From assembly GCF_018619335.1 (NCBI RefSeq), contig NZ_JAHHDX010000016.1, forward strand, positions 1 through 64,000: a DNA stretch of 64,000 nucleotides, in the 5' to 3' direction. Position 1 is the first letter of the stretch, and each line of letters starts with the position of its first letter. Positions 29,908-39,524 of this stretch are shown one piece after another. This stretch comes from Alteromonas sp. ALT199 (lineage in GTDB: Bacteria > Pseudomonadota > Gammaproteobacteria > Enterobacterales > Alteromonadaceae). The notes under the pieces were generated by a model. That model made no database searches. It worked only from the letters and a program-made list of their open reading frames with translations, and had not been told where the DNA came from. The position numbers and the translations under genes were made by a program.

Positions 29908-30378
29908 CTAGAATAAGTAATTGACGCCAAACGAAAGCGCCATATTTTCTTCTTCCCCTACCTGCCTATGCTCAAGTTCAACCGCCATATTGAGCCCTTC
30001 ACTTCTGCCAAGCAGCCAGCCTAATCGAGTAAACGTACCTACATCGTGGGGTATATAAAGCCACTCAGCGTAATGTTGAAATGCGGTATTGTTCGTCTTG
30101 TAGGTTGCATAGACCTTTTGCGGAACCCAAGTATCAAATCGGCGACTGGCGCTAAACATACCTTGTGAACCCGCTGGATAAGTATAACTATTGTCGTACA
30201 GATAAGTTTCAGTGGTCGATTGAACACGGTACATGCTGTTTAGCTGCCACCGAGCTACTTTTTTGCTTTTGAATTGGATAGGGCTGTAGTTGGTATTATT
30301 CATATTCGCATACGAAGGCAACGCCGTCATAGAGGCCGCCAGTATTAGCGCTATAAGAGTACCAGAAACTACATTCAT
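29908..30378 (-). CDS. Small outer-membrane-like protein of unknown function
   Basis: About 156 residues. Signal peptide ending SYA-NMN, then alternating polar/hydrophobic segments ending in FGVNYLF, a terminal aromatic typical of outer-membrane barrels. With about eight candidate strands it could be a small barrel, but no family is recognised. ATG 30378 is preferred because it gives a signal peptide; a TTG at 30465 would add 29 polar residues. It is monocistronic. Confidence 0.65.
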   Translation of the reverse strand: MNVVSGTLIALILAASMTALPSYANMNNTNYSPIQFKSKKVARWQLNSMYRVQSTTETYLYDNSYTYPAGSQGMFSASRRFDTWVPQKVYATYKTNNTAFQHYAEWLYIPHDVGTFTRLGWLLGRSEGLNMAVELEHRQVGEEENMALSFGVNYLF

Positions 30379-30542
30379 GGATGAGCCCAAGTTGTTGTTG
30401 TCTTGGCTTGTAAGCGGTGAATAAATACAAGCGAAAGTGTGTTCGTTACTTAAGCATAGCTGCAAAAAATAAATGATGGAAATGTTCTTTGCCTATTTCA
30501 GTTTACCTAGCCAATTTAACTTTTTCGACGGGAACCAACTAA

Positions 30543-30601
30543 AAACGCCGCTAGCTCGTGCAATCGCTCTTAAGCAGAGCGTTACAAAACTAGCGGCGTT
30601 T
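30543..30601 (-). terminator. Terminator after metK, with a nested hairpin
   Basis: Outer 12-bp arms AAACGCCGCTAG (30543-30554) and CTAGCGGCGTTT (30590-30601) enclose an inner hairpin CGCTCT-TAAGC-AGAGCG (30565-30581). On the minus strand the outer stem runs into TTTTTAG. It lies about 25 bases after the metK stop. Confidence 0.8.
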
Positions 30602-30626
30602 AAAAAAGCGCAATGCGCTTATCGAA

Positions 30627-31772
30627 TTAGATCGACGCTTTCAACGCTTCTGCTTTATCCGTAGCTTCCCATGGGAATTCATCGCGACCAAAGTGACCGT
30701 ACGCTGCAGTAGGGCGGTATATAGGGCGCTCAAGATCAAGCATCTGAATTAAGCCGTAAGGGCGTAAATCGAAATGTTCGCGCACTAATGCTACTAATGT
30801 TTTTTCATCTACTACACCTGTACCAAAGGTATCGATGCTGATAGACGTTGGCTCTGCCACACCAATGGCGTAAGACACTTGAATTTCACAGCGCTTAGCA
30901 AGACCAGCTGCAACAATGTTCTTAGCAACATAACGGCCAGCGTATGCTGCGCTGCGGTCTACTTTTGATGGATCTTTACCAGAGAACGCACCGCCGCCGT
31001 GACGAGCCATACCACCGTAAGTGTCTACTATGATTTTACGGCCTGTTAGACCACAGTCGCCCATTGGACCACCGATAACAAATCGGCCTGTGGGGTTGAT
31101 GTGAAAGCGTGTACTTCCATCAATCCACTCGCTTGGTAGCACTGGCTTAATGATTTCTTCCATTACCGCTTCGCGAACTGTTTCAGTGCTTACTGAATCG
31201 CAGTGCTGGGTTGAAAGCACAACTGCGTCAATGCCAACAGGCTTGTTGTTTTCATACTTGAAGGTAATTTGGCTTTTTGCATCGGGGCGTAACCAGTCTA
31301 GCTTGCCAGATTTACGCACTTCCGCTTGCTTTTGTACAAGGCGGTGAGAGTATGTGATGGGTGCCGGCATAAGTACATCGGTTTCGTCGCTAGCGTAACC
31401 AAACATTAGACCTTGGTCACCTGCACCTTGTTCTTCTAAGCTTGCACGGTCAACACCTTGGTTGATATCGGGAGACTGCTTACCAATAGCGTTCAATACT
31501 GCACATGAATCGGCGTCAAAGCCCATGTCTGAGTGCGTATAGCCAATTTCTTTTACTGTTTTACGGGTAAGTTCTTCAATGTCTACCCAAGCAGAGGTAG
31601 TAACTTCACCACCTACTAAAACCATTCCGGTTTTTACATACGTTTCGCAGGCCACCCGAGCGCGAGGATCTTGCTCTAGAATTGCGTCAAGAACCGCATC
31701 TGAGATCTGATCAGCAATTTTGTCCGGATGTCCTTCAGACACTGACTCGGATGTGAATAAATGCGTGGCCAT
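30627..31772 (-). CDS. metK: MetK, S-adenosylmethionine synthetase
   Basis: Makes S-adenosylmethionine from methionine and ATP in the cytoplasm. 381 residues (E. coli 384). Hallmarks: [12 protein letters not shown] at the N-terminus, [12 protein letters not shown] and the P-loop-like [20 protein letters not shown] lies 7 bases before the ATG. A MetJ-type operator lies about 75 bases upstream, so repression by SAM-bound MetJ is likely. metK divergent from tkt is common in gammaproteobacteria. Confidence 0.97.
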   Translation of the reverse strand: MATHLFTSESVSEGHPDKIADQISDAVLDAILEQDPRARVACETYVKTGMVLVGGEVTTSAWVDIEELTRKTVKEIGYTHSDMGFDADSCAVLNAIGKQSPDINQGVDRASLEEQGAGDQGLMFGYASDETDVLMPAPITYSHRLVQKQAEVRKSGKLDWLRPDAKSQITFKYENNKPVGIDAVVLSTQHCDSVSTETVREAVMEEIIKPVLPSEWIDGSTRFHINPTGRFVIGGPMGDCGLTGRKIIVDTYGGMARHGGGAFSGKDPSKVDRSAAYAGRYVAKNIVAAGLAKRCEIQVSYAIGVAEPTSISIDTFGTGVVDEKTLVALVREHFDLRPYGLIQMLDLERPIYRPTAAYGHFGRDEFPWEATDKAEALKASI

Positions 31773-32203
31773 AAATGCTCCGTAAGCGTTAAATTATCAA
31801 AATAGTCGTATATTGTACTAAAACAAGTTATAAATACCAGTCTTTACTTCTAGACGTCTAAAAGTCTCATCGTTACGAATAGTTGACATAACCCGATCAC
31901 TTTCAGGGGTATTCATACAGTAAATGCTGTAATTATTGACGTAATCGTAGTACCAGATGCTAGATGTAACTGTTTTTGCTTTATGGGGAATACGTGAAGC
32001 TTAGGTTATAGACCATTTTTTACTATTACTTTCGCTATTGGCAATGAAAACCCATTGAACTGTTAGGTGGCATAGGTAAGAATAACGCCACATTCAATCG
32101 TATAAAGAAGTAGAGCGAACGCCTTACCTCTGCGCTCGTCTAGCTAGCTTGCCTAGCCCGATATGATACGAAACAAAAGATACAAAATAAATCAGGAGAC
32201 AAC
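31773..32203 (+). other. Regulatory region between metK and tkt
   Basis: 431 bases between divergent genes. Holds the MetJ-like operator (31844-31867) and a possible metK -10 box (TACAAT on the minus strand, 31812-31817). No SAM riboswitch is recognisable. A TATGAT at 32162-32167 could be the tkt -10 box, without a clear -35. No gene seen. Confidence 0.45.
31844..31867 (-). promoter_or_regulatory. MetJ-type operator before metK
   Basis: A perfect met box AGACGTCT (31852-31859) is flanked directly by two weaker 8-mers, TTACTTCT (31844-31851, 5 of 8) and AAAAGTCT (31860-31867, 6 of 8). Tandem 8-bp boxes are how MetJ-SAM binds in E. coli, and metK is a classic target. The site is about 72-95 bases before the metK start. 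Confidence 0.7.
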
Positions 32204-34194
32204 ATGCCCTCTCGTCGTGAACTCGCTAATGCAATCCGTGCATTAAGCATGGACGCTGTCCAACAAGCTAAATCTGGTCACCCAGGTGCCCCAATGGGAA
32301 TGGCTGATATCGCGCAGGTACTATGGGGTGATTTCTTATCACACAACCCTGCAAACCCATCTTGGGCTAACCGCGACCGCTTTGTTCTATCAAACGGTCA
32401 CGGCTCGATGCTGTTGTACTCTTTACTTCACCTTTCAGGTTACGAACTGCCTATCGAAGAGCTAAAGAACTTCCGCCAGTTACATTCAAAAACACCAGGC
32501 CATCCAGAATATGGTTATGCGCCAGGTGTTGAAACTACTACTGGTCCCCTAGGTCAGGGTATCAGTAATGCAGTCGGTATGGCGCTTGCTGAAAAAGTAC
32601 TTGCTGCGCAATTTAACCGTGACGGCCATACAATTGTTGATCACAACACCTATGCATTCTTAGGTGACGGCTGCTTGATGGAAGGTATCTCTCACGAGAC
32701 TTGTTCACTAGCAGGCACGCTAGGCCTTGGTAAGTTAATTGCGTTTTGGGATGACAACGCATTTCAATTGATGGTGAAGTTGAAGGCTGGTTCACTGACG
32801 ATACACCGGCACGCTTTAAGAGCTACGGCTGGGAAGTGATTGGTGGCGTTGATGGTCACGATGCAGAGCAAGTAAAAGCCGCCATTGAAAAGGCACAAGC
32901 GAATACAGCGCAGCCTACGCTTATATGTTGTAAAACTACCATTGGTTTTGGTTCGCCTAATAAAGAAGGCACTGAATCTTGCCACGGCGCACCTCTAGGT
33001 GACGACGAAATTGTTGCTACTCGCGAGAAGCTTGGCTGGAGCCATGGCGCGTTTGAGATTCCAGACGATATTTACGCGGGCTGGGACGGTAAAGAGAAAG
33101 GTTCAAAAGCGGAAAGCGCGTGGAACGATGCTTTCGCAGCATACGAAACGGCTTATCCAGAGCTTGCAGCAGAATTTAAACGCCGTGTAAATGGCGAACT
33201 GCCAGCAGATTTCAGCGATAAAGCGGACGCTATTATCGCTGATCTTCAAGCTAACCCACAAAACATTGCTTCACGTAAAGCGTCGCAAAATGCATTAAAC
33301 GCCTTTGGCCCGTTACTTCCGGAGCTATTAGGCGGCTCTGCCGACCTTGCGGGTTCTAACCTTACCATTTGGGAAGGTAGCAAAGGCGTTGAAGCAAACG
33401 ATGCATCAGGTAACTACATTTATTACGGTGTACGTGAGTTTGGAATGTCTGCCATGATGAATGGTATTGTCCTTCACGGTGGCTTCAAAGCGTACGGCGC
33501 AACCTTCCTAATGTTTATGGAATATGCACGTAATGCGGTACGTATGGCGGCCCTAATGAAGCAGCCTGCTATTTTCGTTTATACCCACGATTCAATTGGT
33601 CTGGGTGAAGACGGCCCAACGCACCAGCCGGTGGAGCAGGTGGTTGCGTTACGTGCAACGCCTAATCTTGATAACTGGCGTCCTTGTGATCAGGTTGAGT
33701 CTGCTGTGTCGTGGAAGTCTGCTATTGAGCGTACTGACGGCCCAACAACGTTAATTTTTACGCGTCAAGGCTTAGCGCAGCAAGAGAGAACAGCTCAACA
33801 AGTTGCAGATATCGCAAAAGGCGGTTACGTACTTAAAGACTGTGAAGGTACACCAGAGCTTATTCTGATTGGTACCGGTTCTGAAGTTCAACTTACCGTT
33901 GAAGCAGCTGAAAAACTAACCGAGCAAGGTAAGGCCGTTCGCGTAGTGTCTATGCCATCTACTGACGTATTTGACCGTCAGTCTGCCGATTACCGTGAGA
34001 GCGTACTGCCGCCTAGTGTGGTTAAGCGTGTAGCGGTTGAAGCCTTGTCTAAAGACAGCTGGTACAAGTACGTTGGCTTTAATGGTGCAATCGTGGGCAT
34101 GGACACCTTCGGTGAGTCTGCACCTGCTGGCGACCTGTTTAAGCATTTCAACATTACTACTGACGCTGTAGTAGAGGCTGCACTGTCTCTGTAA
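32204..34194 (+). pseudogene. tkt: Transketolase gene broken by a one-base frameshift
   Basis: Thiamine-diphosphate enzyme of the non-oxidative pentose phosphate pathway. The 5' part (32204-32839 frame) encodes residues 1 to about 186 correctly, including [18 protein letters not shown] and GDGCLMEG; the rest reads in another frame to 34194 with [15 protein letters not shown] and FTRQGLAQQ. At about 32758-32760 the text reads AACGCATTTC where the family sequence DDNGISIDG requires AACGGCATTTC, so one G is missing. Restoring it gives a 663-residue protein, the normal length. Both halves are otherwise well conserved, so this is either a sequencing error or a very recent mutation. AGGAG precedes the ATG. 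Confidence 0.93.
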
Positions 34195-34212
34195 GAGGTA
34201 ATAGATAAGCCT

Positions 34213-35223
34213 ATGGTAAATATTGCCATAAATGGGTTTGGTCGTATTGGTCGCAACGTGTTGCGCGCGCTGTATGAAAGTGGGCGCAACAACGAATTTA
34301 ACGTGGTGGCCATTAACGACATTGCTAAACCCGAAGGCATAGCACATTTACTTAAATACGATACCGCCCACGGGCGGTTCCGTTTTGATGTGGCCTTAGA
34401 AAACAACACGCTTAATGTGGCAGGTGACGATATTACGCTGCTCGCGATAAGCGATATTAAAGACCTACCCTGGAAAGACTTAGGCGTTGATATTGTGCTT
34501 GAGTGTACGGGCAAGTTTGATGACAGAGCATCGGGGCAAGCGCATTTAAATGCAGGCGCTGGCAAAGTGCTTTTCTCTTCACCTGGGTCTTCTGATTTAG
34601 ACAATACCGTTATTTTTGGCACCAACGAAGACACGTTGACCAGTGAACAAAAATTAGTCTCCAACGGCTCTTGCACCACAAACTGTATTGTTCCTGTTAT
34701 CCAAGCGCTAGACGCTGCATTCGGTGTTGAAAGTGGTACGATCACAACCATTCACGCGTCTATGCACGACCAGCAGGTTATCGACGCTTATCACGAAGAT
34801 TTGCGCAGAACCCGTGCGGCTAGTCAGTCTATTATTCCCGTTGATACTCGCCTCGCTGCAGGTATAGAGCGCATTCTACCTAAGTTCGCCGGCAAGTTCG
34901 AAGCTATTGCCGTTCGCGTGCCTACTATCAATGTAACCGCAATGGACTTAAGCGTAACGCTTCTATCTAAGGTAACCATTGAACAAGTGAACCAAGCCCT
35001 TCGCAATGCAAAAGCAGGGCGTTTGCAGGGAATTTTGGATTACACTGAAGAGCCTTTAGTGTCGGTAGATTTCAATCACGACCCTCACTCGTGTATTGTA
35101 GACGGCACACAAACAAGAGTCAGTCACAAACAGCTGGTTAAAACACTGGTGTGGTGTGACAACGAATGGGGTTTTGCAAACCGTATGCTCGACACAGCTA
35201 AAGTGATGTTCGACGCAAAATAA
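34213..35223 (+). CDS. epd: Epd, D-erythrose-4-phosphate dehydrogenase
   Basis: NAD-dependent enzyme oxidising erythrose 4-phosphate towards pyridoxal phosphate synthesis. 336 residues. It is a GapA relative: Rossmann [14 protein letters not shown] and active-site Cys in SNGSCTTNC. The segment [19 protein letters not shown] and its place between tkt and pgk mark it as Epd rather than glycolytic GAPDH. It uses NGSC where most GAPDHs have NASC. It starts 18 bases after tkt, and likely shares its transcript. Confidence 0.92.
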   Translation: MVNIAINGFGRIGRNVLRALYESGRNNEFNVVAINDIAKPEGIAHLLKYDTAHGRFRFDVALENNTLNVAGDDITLLAISDIKDLPWKDLGVDIVLECTGKFDDRASGQAHLNAGAGKVLFSSPGSSDLDNTVIFGTNEDTLTSEQKLVSNGSCTTNCIVPVIQALDAAFGVESGTITTIHASMHDQQVIDAYHEDLRRTRAASQSIIPVDTRLAAGIERILPKFAGKFEAIAVRVPTINVTAMDLSVTLLSKVTIEQVNQALRNAKAGRLQGILDYTEEPLVSVDFNHDPHSCIVDGTQTRVSHKQLVKTLVWCDNEWGFANRMLDTAKVMFDAK

Positions 35224-35232
35224 CGCATTGAT

Positions 35233-35265
35233 GCTGCCAGGGCTGGTAGCACCAGCCCGCGCAGC
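35233..35265 (+). other. First hairpin in the epd-pgk gap
   Basis: GGGCTGGT-AGC-ACCAGCCC (35240-35258), extended after 2-base interruptions by GCTGC (35233) and GCAGC (35261-35265), then TTTCACAG. It begins 10 bases after the epd stop. It could partly terminate transcription or act as an RNA end barrier. Confidence 0.5.
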
Positions 35266-35280
35266 TTTCACAGTTAATTT

Positions 35281-35305
35281 GAGCATGCTTTTTAAAAGCA
35301 TGCTC
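35281..35305 (+). other. Second hairpin in the epd-pgk gap
   Basis: Perfect inverted repeat GAGCATGCTTTT-T-AAAAGCATGCTC, 31 bases before the pgk start. No T-run follows. Together with the hairpin at 35233-35265 it could set different mRNA levels for epd and pgk, or mark a processing site. Confidence 0.5.
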
Positions 35306-35335
35306 TACTGAATTTAAATTAACATAGGAAAGACG

Positions 35336-36511
35336 ATGGCAATTCCAAGCATGAGCGATATGGCCTTAAAAGGTCAGCGCGTACTAATTAGACAAGATTT
35401 AAATGTGCCGGTAAAAGACGGTAAAGTGACCTCAGATGCGCGTATCAAAGCATCTATTCCTACAATTAAAGCGGCCCTAGACGCTGGCGCGGCAGTTATG
35501 GTGATGTCTCACCTTGGCCGCCCTACTGAAGGTGAGCCTGCTGATGAATTCTCTCTTCAACCTGTGGTTGATTACCTTAACGACGCCCTAGACGTTCCAG
35601 TAAAGCTAGTTAAAGACTACCTAGACGGTGTTGAACTTAGCGAAGGCGAACTGGTTATCCTTGAAAACGTGCGTTTTAACAACGGCGAGAAAAAAGACGA
35701 CGAGACGCTAGCGAAACAGTACGCCGCACTTTGCGATATTTTCGTTATGGATGCCTTTGGCACCGCGCACCGCGCACAAGCGTCTACCCATGGCGTGGCT
35801 AAATTCGCTCCGAAAGCCTGCGCTGGCCCGTTACTTGCTGCTGAATTAGATGCATTGGGCAAAGCGCTGGACAACCCTAAGCGCCCAATGGTGGCCATTG
35901 TTGGTGGTTCAAAAGTATCGACCAAACTTACTGTACTAAAAACGCTAGCTGAAAAAGTTGACCAGCTAATTGTCGGTGGCGGTATAGCCAATACCTTTAT
36001 TGCGGCGCAGGGTCACAATGTAGGTAAGTCGTTAGTTGAAATGGACTTAACTGAGCAAGCTACGCAGCTTATGAATGAAGCGCAGGCAAACGGCGGTAAT
36101 ATTCCGGTGCCAACAGACGTAGTGGTGGGCAAGGCCTTTGATGAAAACACTGAAGCAACGCTAAAAGTAGTGAGTGATGTTACTGATGACGATATGATTT
36201 TTGATATCGGCCCAGATTCGTCGAAAGCGTTAGAAGATATTATTAAGAATGCGGGTACCATTGTTTGGAATGGCCCTGTAGGCGTTTTTGAATTTGAACA
36301 GTTCAGTGCAGGTACGAAAGCGCTTTCAGAAGCGATTGCAGCAAGCGACGCATTCTCAATCGCAGGTGGTGGTGATACACTAGCAGCCGTTGATAAATAC
36401 GGAATTGCCGATAAGGTTTCTTATATTTCAACAGGTGGTGGCGCGTTCCTTGAATTCTTGGAAGGTAAAACACTACCAGCGGTAGCAGTACTAGAAGAAA
36501 AAAATAAATAA
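35336..36511 (+). CDS. pgk: Phosphoglycerate kinase
   Basis: Glycolytic/gluconeogenic enzyme that interconverts 1,3-bisphosphoglycerate and 3-phosphoglycerate with ATP. 391 residues, close to E. coli (387). Hallmarks: [35 protein letters not shown] and the C-terminal nucleotide site [20 protein letters not shown] precedes the ATG. It lies in the conserved tkt-epd-pgk-aldolase cluster. Confidence 0.97.
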   Translation: MAIPSMSDMALKGQRVLIRQDLNVPVKDGKVTSDARIKASIPTIKAALDAGAAVMVMSHLGRPTEGEPADEFSLQPVVDYLNDALDVPVKLVKDYLDGVELSEGELVILENVRFNNGEKKDDETLAKQYAALCDIFVMDAFGTAHRAQASTHGVAKFAPKACAGPLLAAELDALGKALDNPKRPMVAIVGGSKVSTKLTVLKTLAEKVDQLIVGGGIANTFIAAQGHNVGKSLVEMDLTEQATQLMNEAQANGGNIPVPTDVVVGKAFDENTEATLKVVSDVTDDDMIFDIGPDSSKALEDIIKNAGTIVWNGPVGVFEFEQFSAGTKALSEAIAASDAFSIAGGGDTLAAVDKYGIADKVSYISTGGGAFLEFLEGKTLPAVAVLEEKNK

Positions 36512-36812
36512 GCCTAAGCGCTGTATATCAATGCAGCGCATACAAGCTCTCGAAAGCTAAGGCCTAGTGCAAAGTTGCCCCAATTTGTGTCACGCTCAGT
36601 AACAGCACTTTTGAGCGTGACCATTTAATCGGAAACGATTACCCCAGCGAAACAGTGAAGTACGCTGGCATAAATACCAATTTTATTACAGATGTGTTTA
36701 CTCTAGGTGCCGGCATGCCGTGTGAGAGACAAACAGATCTTTAATAGAATTGGTATAACAATAAACCCTACACCTGTCTATTAAGGCAGTAATATACAAA
36801 AGGAGTGTTGCA
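36512..36812 (+). other. Gap between pgk and the aldolase gene
   Basis: 301 bases. A short stem GCGCTG/CAGCGC (36518-36539) lies just after pgk without a T-run. The rest contains the inverted-repeat element at 36674-36756 and the aldolase promoter region. No gene seen. Confidence 0.45.
36674..36756. repeat. Imperfect palindromic repeat with ATACCAAT ends
   Basis: 83-base hairpin element. Outer arms ATACCAATTTTATTA and TAATAGAATTGGTAT match at 14 of 15 positions; pairing continues inward (CAGATGTGTTT against AAACAGATCT) to a GC-rich loop GTGCCGGCATGCCG. It codes for nothing. Its ATACCAAT termini are shared with the element at 51258-51354, so the two probably belong to one family of small non-autonomous repeats. 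Confidence 0.65.
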
Positions 36813-37712
36813 ATGGCATCACAAGCTCAGCAGGCAATGCTGGATAAACTGAAAACACAAACCGGTTTTATTGCAGCGTTAGATCAAAGCGGCGGTAGTA
36901 CCCCTAAAGCGTTACGCTTATATGGCATCGAAGAGTCTGAATACAGCTCAGACGAAGAGATGTTTAATCTAGTTCACGAAATGCGTACGCGCATTATCAC
37001 CAGCACCCCTTTTAGCGGCGAGCGCGTTCTTGGCGCAATCTTATTTGAAAACACCCTTGATAGAGAAATTGAAGGCATGTCTACTGCACACTTTTTGTGG
37101 CAGAAAAAGCGTGTTATTCCTTTCTTAAAGGTTGATAAAGGATTGGCTGAAGAAAGTAACGGCGTACAAATAATGAAGTCAATACCAGGTCTAGATGCAT
37201 TGCTCGCTAAAGCGGTAGCACAAGACGTATTTGGCACTAAGATGCGCAGTGTGGTGAAGCTAGCGAACCATCAAGGTATTAAAGATGTCGTTGCTCAGCA
37301 GTTTGAAGTAGGTAAGCAAATTTTAGCTGCTGGCCTTGTTCCGATTATCGAGCCAGAAGTTGATATTCACAGCCCGCAAAAAGCAGAAGCTGAAGCGCTA
37401 CTTAAGTTAGAGATCCTAACCCAGCTTAATCTTCTTAGCGAAGGTGAAGAAGTGATGCTTAAGCTAACGCTACCAACTGAAGCTAACTTTTATAAAGAGC
37501 TTGTTGATCACCCTCGCGTACTTAAAGTGGTTGCACTTTCTGGCGGCTACAGTCGTGACGACGCAAACGCAAAACTAACAGAAAACCAAGGCATGATCGC
37601 GAGCTTCTCTCGCGCTTTAACCGAAGGTGTATCTGCACAGCAATCTCAAGAAGAGTTTGAAGCAACACTAGATAAAGCGATTGAAGGTATTTACCAAGCT
37701 TCTAAAGCCTAG
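36813..37712 (+). CDS. Class I fructose-bisphosphate aldolase
   Basis: 299-residue Schiff-base aldolase that splits or makes fructose 1,6-bisphosphate. [28 protein letters not shown] and the lysine in [10 protein letters not shown] match the short bacterial class I group (Staphylococcus Fda type). The same slot after pgk in E. coli holds the class II metal enzyme FbaA, an unrelated protein with the same role. AGGAG precedes the ATG. The gene ends in a terminator. Confidence 0.93.
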   Translation: MASQAQQAMLDKLKTQTGFIAALDQSGGSTPKALRLYGIEESEYSSDEEMFNLVHEMRTRIITSTPFSGERVLGAILFENTLDREIEGMSTAHFLWQKKRVIPFLKVDKGLAEESNGVQIMKSIPGLDALLAKAVAQDVFGTKMRSVVKLANHQGIKDVVAQQFEVGKQILAAGLVPIIEPEVDIHSPQKAEAEALLKLEILTQLNLLSEGEEVMLKLTLPTEANFYKELVDHPRVLKVVALSGGYSRDDANAKLTENQGMIASFSRALTEGVSAQQSQEEFEATLDKAIEGIYQASKA

Positions 37713-37736
37713 ACTTTTTCTTAACTTGTTTATTAC

Positions 37737-37766
37737 AAAGGGCGCTATTCAGCGCTCTTTTTGTTT
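37737..37766 (+). terminator. Terminator after the aldolase gene
   Basis: AAAGGGCGCT-ATTC-AGCGCTCTTT with one G-T pair, followed by TTGTTT, about 25 bases after the stop. Confidence 0.85.
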
Positions 37767-37877
37767 ATATTAACGCATTCAATTCAAAGCCTGTTGTCAA
37801 AAAAAAGGGGACTGTGTAGCATTTCGCGCCATTGTCATTGCTTGATATCATTGAAGCCTAGCATTGGAAGTAAACTG

Positions 37878-38192
37878 GTGAATTTCCAACACATAAATAC
37901 TCAACGCTTTTGCTACGGTTTAGCGCTGTTATTGTTTACGTGCTTGCTTACGATTAAACAAGATATTAAGCCAATCTCGTTTAAGCATCAGCTTGATGCA
38001 TCCGTATCGACCCTATCAATAGAAAGTAGCGCAGAAGAAAATGGGCAAGACGACTTATTTTTGTCCGTTATCAATACCCTTGGTAACGCTGCGATTATTA
38101 GTTCACTTAGTGAAAACCCACCTCCATATTTAGTCTCTTGGGCTAAAAAGAGCTACGTCACCCCACTTACAAGAGCGCCACCTGCTGCTTAA
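37878..38192 (+). CDS. Small membrane protein with a C-terminal TRAPP motif, upstream of an RND operon
   Basis: 104 residues, no family recognised. One hydrophobic helix (about residues 10-27), a polar presumably periplasmic middle, and a tail ending PLTRAPPAA. GTG 37878 is the start: GGAAG sits 7 bases before it, while the longer in-frame TTG at 37761 lies in the terminator and lacks a ribosome site. It precedes the RND efflux operon by about 230 bases. The tail resembles SPRGPPS of the protein before secDF. DUF2946-like small proteins also end in such motifs, but I cannot confirm membership. Confidence 0.6.
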   Translation: MNFQHINTQRFCYGLALLLFTCLLTIKQDIKPISFKHQLDASVSTLSIESSAEENGQDDLFLSVINTLGNAAIISSLSENPPPYLVSWAKKSYVTPLTRAPPAA

Positions 38193-38425
38193 GCTTTTCT
38201 TCTTGCTTTAATTTTCGAGAGAAAAGCCCTTCAATTTCAAAATTTTCACAAACGTCAGTTCTCTTCAGAGCTGGATATATTCGTGCGTGCATAGCTAACG
38301 AGTAAAAAAGCCCGAGCGGCAATAAAACTGACCGGTAAACAAAAACGAGCAGTAATTTACTCGCTATGCCGTACTAATGCTGTTGCCTGTCTATGGGTAA
38401 CACCTATAAGAACGATTTAAAAATT

Positions 38426-39514
38426 ATGAGCAAAAAAACGCTTTTAGCAGCAAGTATTCTTACCGTCATATTAACTGGGTGTGGTCATCAAGAGCACGAA
38501 GCTCATCATAGTGGTCCGCTAGAGTTCAATGTCTCGCATCCAATAAACAAAGATACAGTTCTTGTTAAAGAGTACGTCAGTCAAATCCGCGCCATTCAAC
38601 ATATTGAGTTAAGAGCAATGGAAAGAGGGTACCTTGCCTCTACGTTCGTTGATGAAGGTCAGACGGTAAAGAAAGGAAGCCCTATGTTTAAAATAGTGCC
38701 TACTATCTACGAAGCAGAACTTAAACGAGCTAAGGCAGAGGCTAAAGCCGTGCAAATGGAGTTCAAAAACACCAAGTCGCTAGTTGACCAAAATATAGTG
38801 TCACCTAACGAGCTTGCTGTTGTGGAAGCCGAGTATCAAAAAGCGCAGGCTGAAGTTGAACTAGCAGAAGCACATTTGGCATTCACTGATATTAAGGCGC
38901 CCTTTACCGGTAAGATGGACCACTTAGAAGCAAGAACAGGTAGTCTGCTCGATGAGGGGGAACTTCTCACAACCATGTCTGATTTAAGTCAAATGTGGGT
39001 TTACTTCAATGTACCAGAGTCTGAATACCTAGATTATGTACAAAGCGGAAAAGCGAATGAGGGGACGAGCGTTCGGTTAAAACTCGCAAACGGTACGATT
39101 TATCCTTACAAAGGGGTGATAGATACTATTGAAGCCGATTTTGATAACCATACGGGAACGATTGAAATGCGTGCATCATTCCCTAATCCCGATGAAATGT
39201 TACGTCATGGGCAAACAGGCAATATACTGGTCGATGTCGACTATCCAAACGCGCTAGTCATTCCCCAAAAGGCAACTTTTCAAATATTGGATCAGAACTA
39301 TGTATATGTTCTAGATGCTGAGAATACCCTCACAACACGACATATAGAGATTGCAGCTGAGTTACCTCACATCTTCTTGGTATCAGAAGGGCTGAAAGAA
39401 GATGACACTATTCTTCTTGAGGGTTTGAGACGAGTAAGTAATGGCGATCGCATTAAGCCAAACCTTATTTCTTCTGACGATACGTTAGCTGAACTAGCAC
39501 TTCAGGCAGAGTAG
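38426..39514 (+). CDS. RND efflux periplasmic adaptor (membrane fusion protein)
   Basis: About 362-residue lipoprotein adaptor that links the inner-membrane pump to the outer-membrane channel. Lipobox VILTGC, then a His-rich stretch CGHQEHEAHH, lipoyl halves (AMERGYLASTFVDEGQTVKKG and FTDIKAPFTGKM) around an alpha-hairpin, then beta-barrel domains. ATG 38426 is preferred over ATG 38393 because it starts directly at the signal peptide. It is followed after 10 bases by the pump gene. Confidence 0.92.
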   Translation: MSKKTLLAASILTVILTGCGHQEHEAHHSGPLEFNVSHPINKDTVLVKEYVSQIRAIQHIELRAMERGYLASTFVDEGQTVKKGSPMFKIVPTIYEAELKRAKAEAKAVQMEFKNTKSLVDQNIVSPNELAVVEAEYQKAQAEVELAEAHLAFTDIKAPFTGKMDHLEARTGSLLDEGELLTTMSDLSQMWVYFNVPESEYLDYVQSGKANEGTSVRLKLANGTIYPYKGVIDTIEADFDNHTGTIEMRASFPNPDEMLRHGQTGNILVDVDYPNALVIPQKATFQILDQNYVYVLDAENTLTTRHIEIAAELPHIFLVSEGLKEDDTILLEGLRRVSNGDRIKPNLISSDDTLAELALQAE

Positions 39515-39524
39515 GGGATTTAGT

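Noticed and set aside
32836-34194. Separate 452-residue second transketolase subunit
   Set aside because: Split transketolases exist, but here the break falls inside a conserved segment and one missing G explains it; the GTG at 32836 has no ribosome site of its own.
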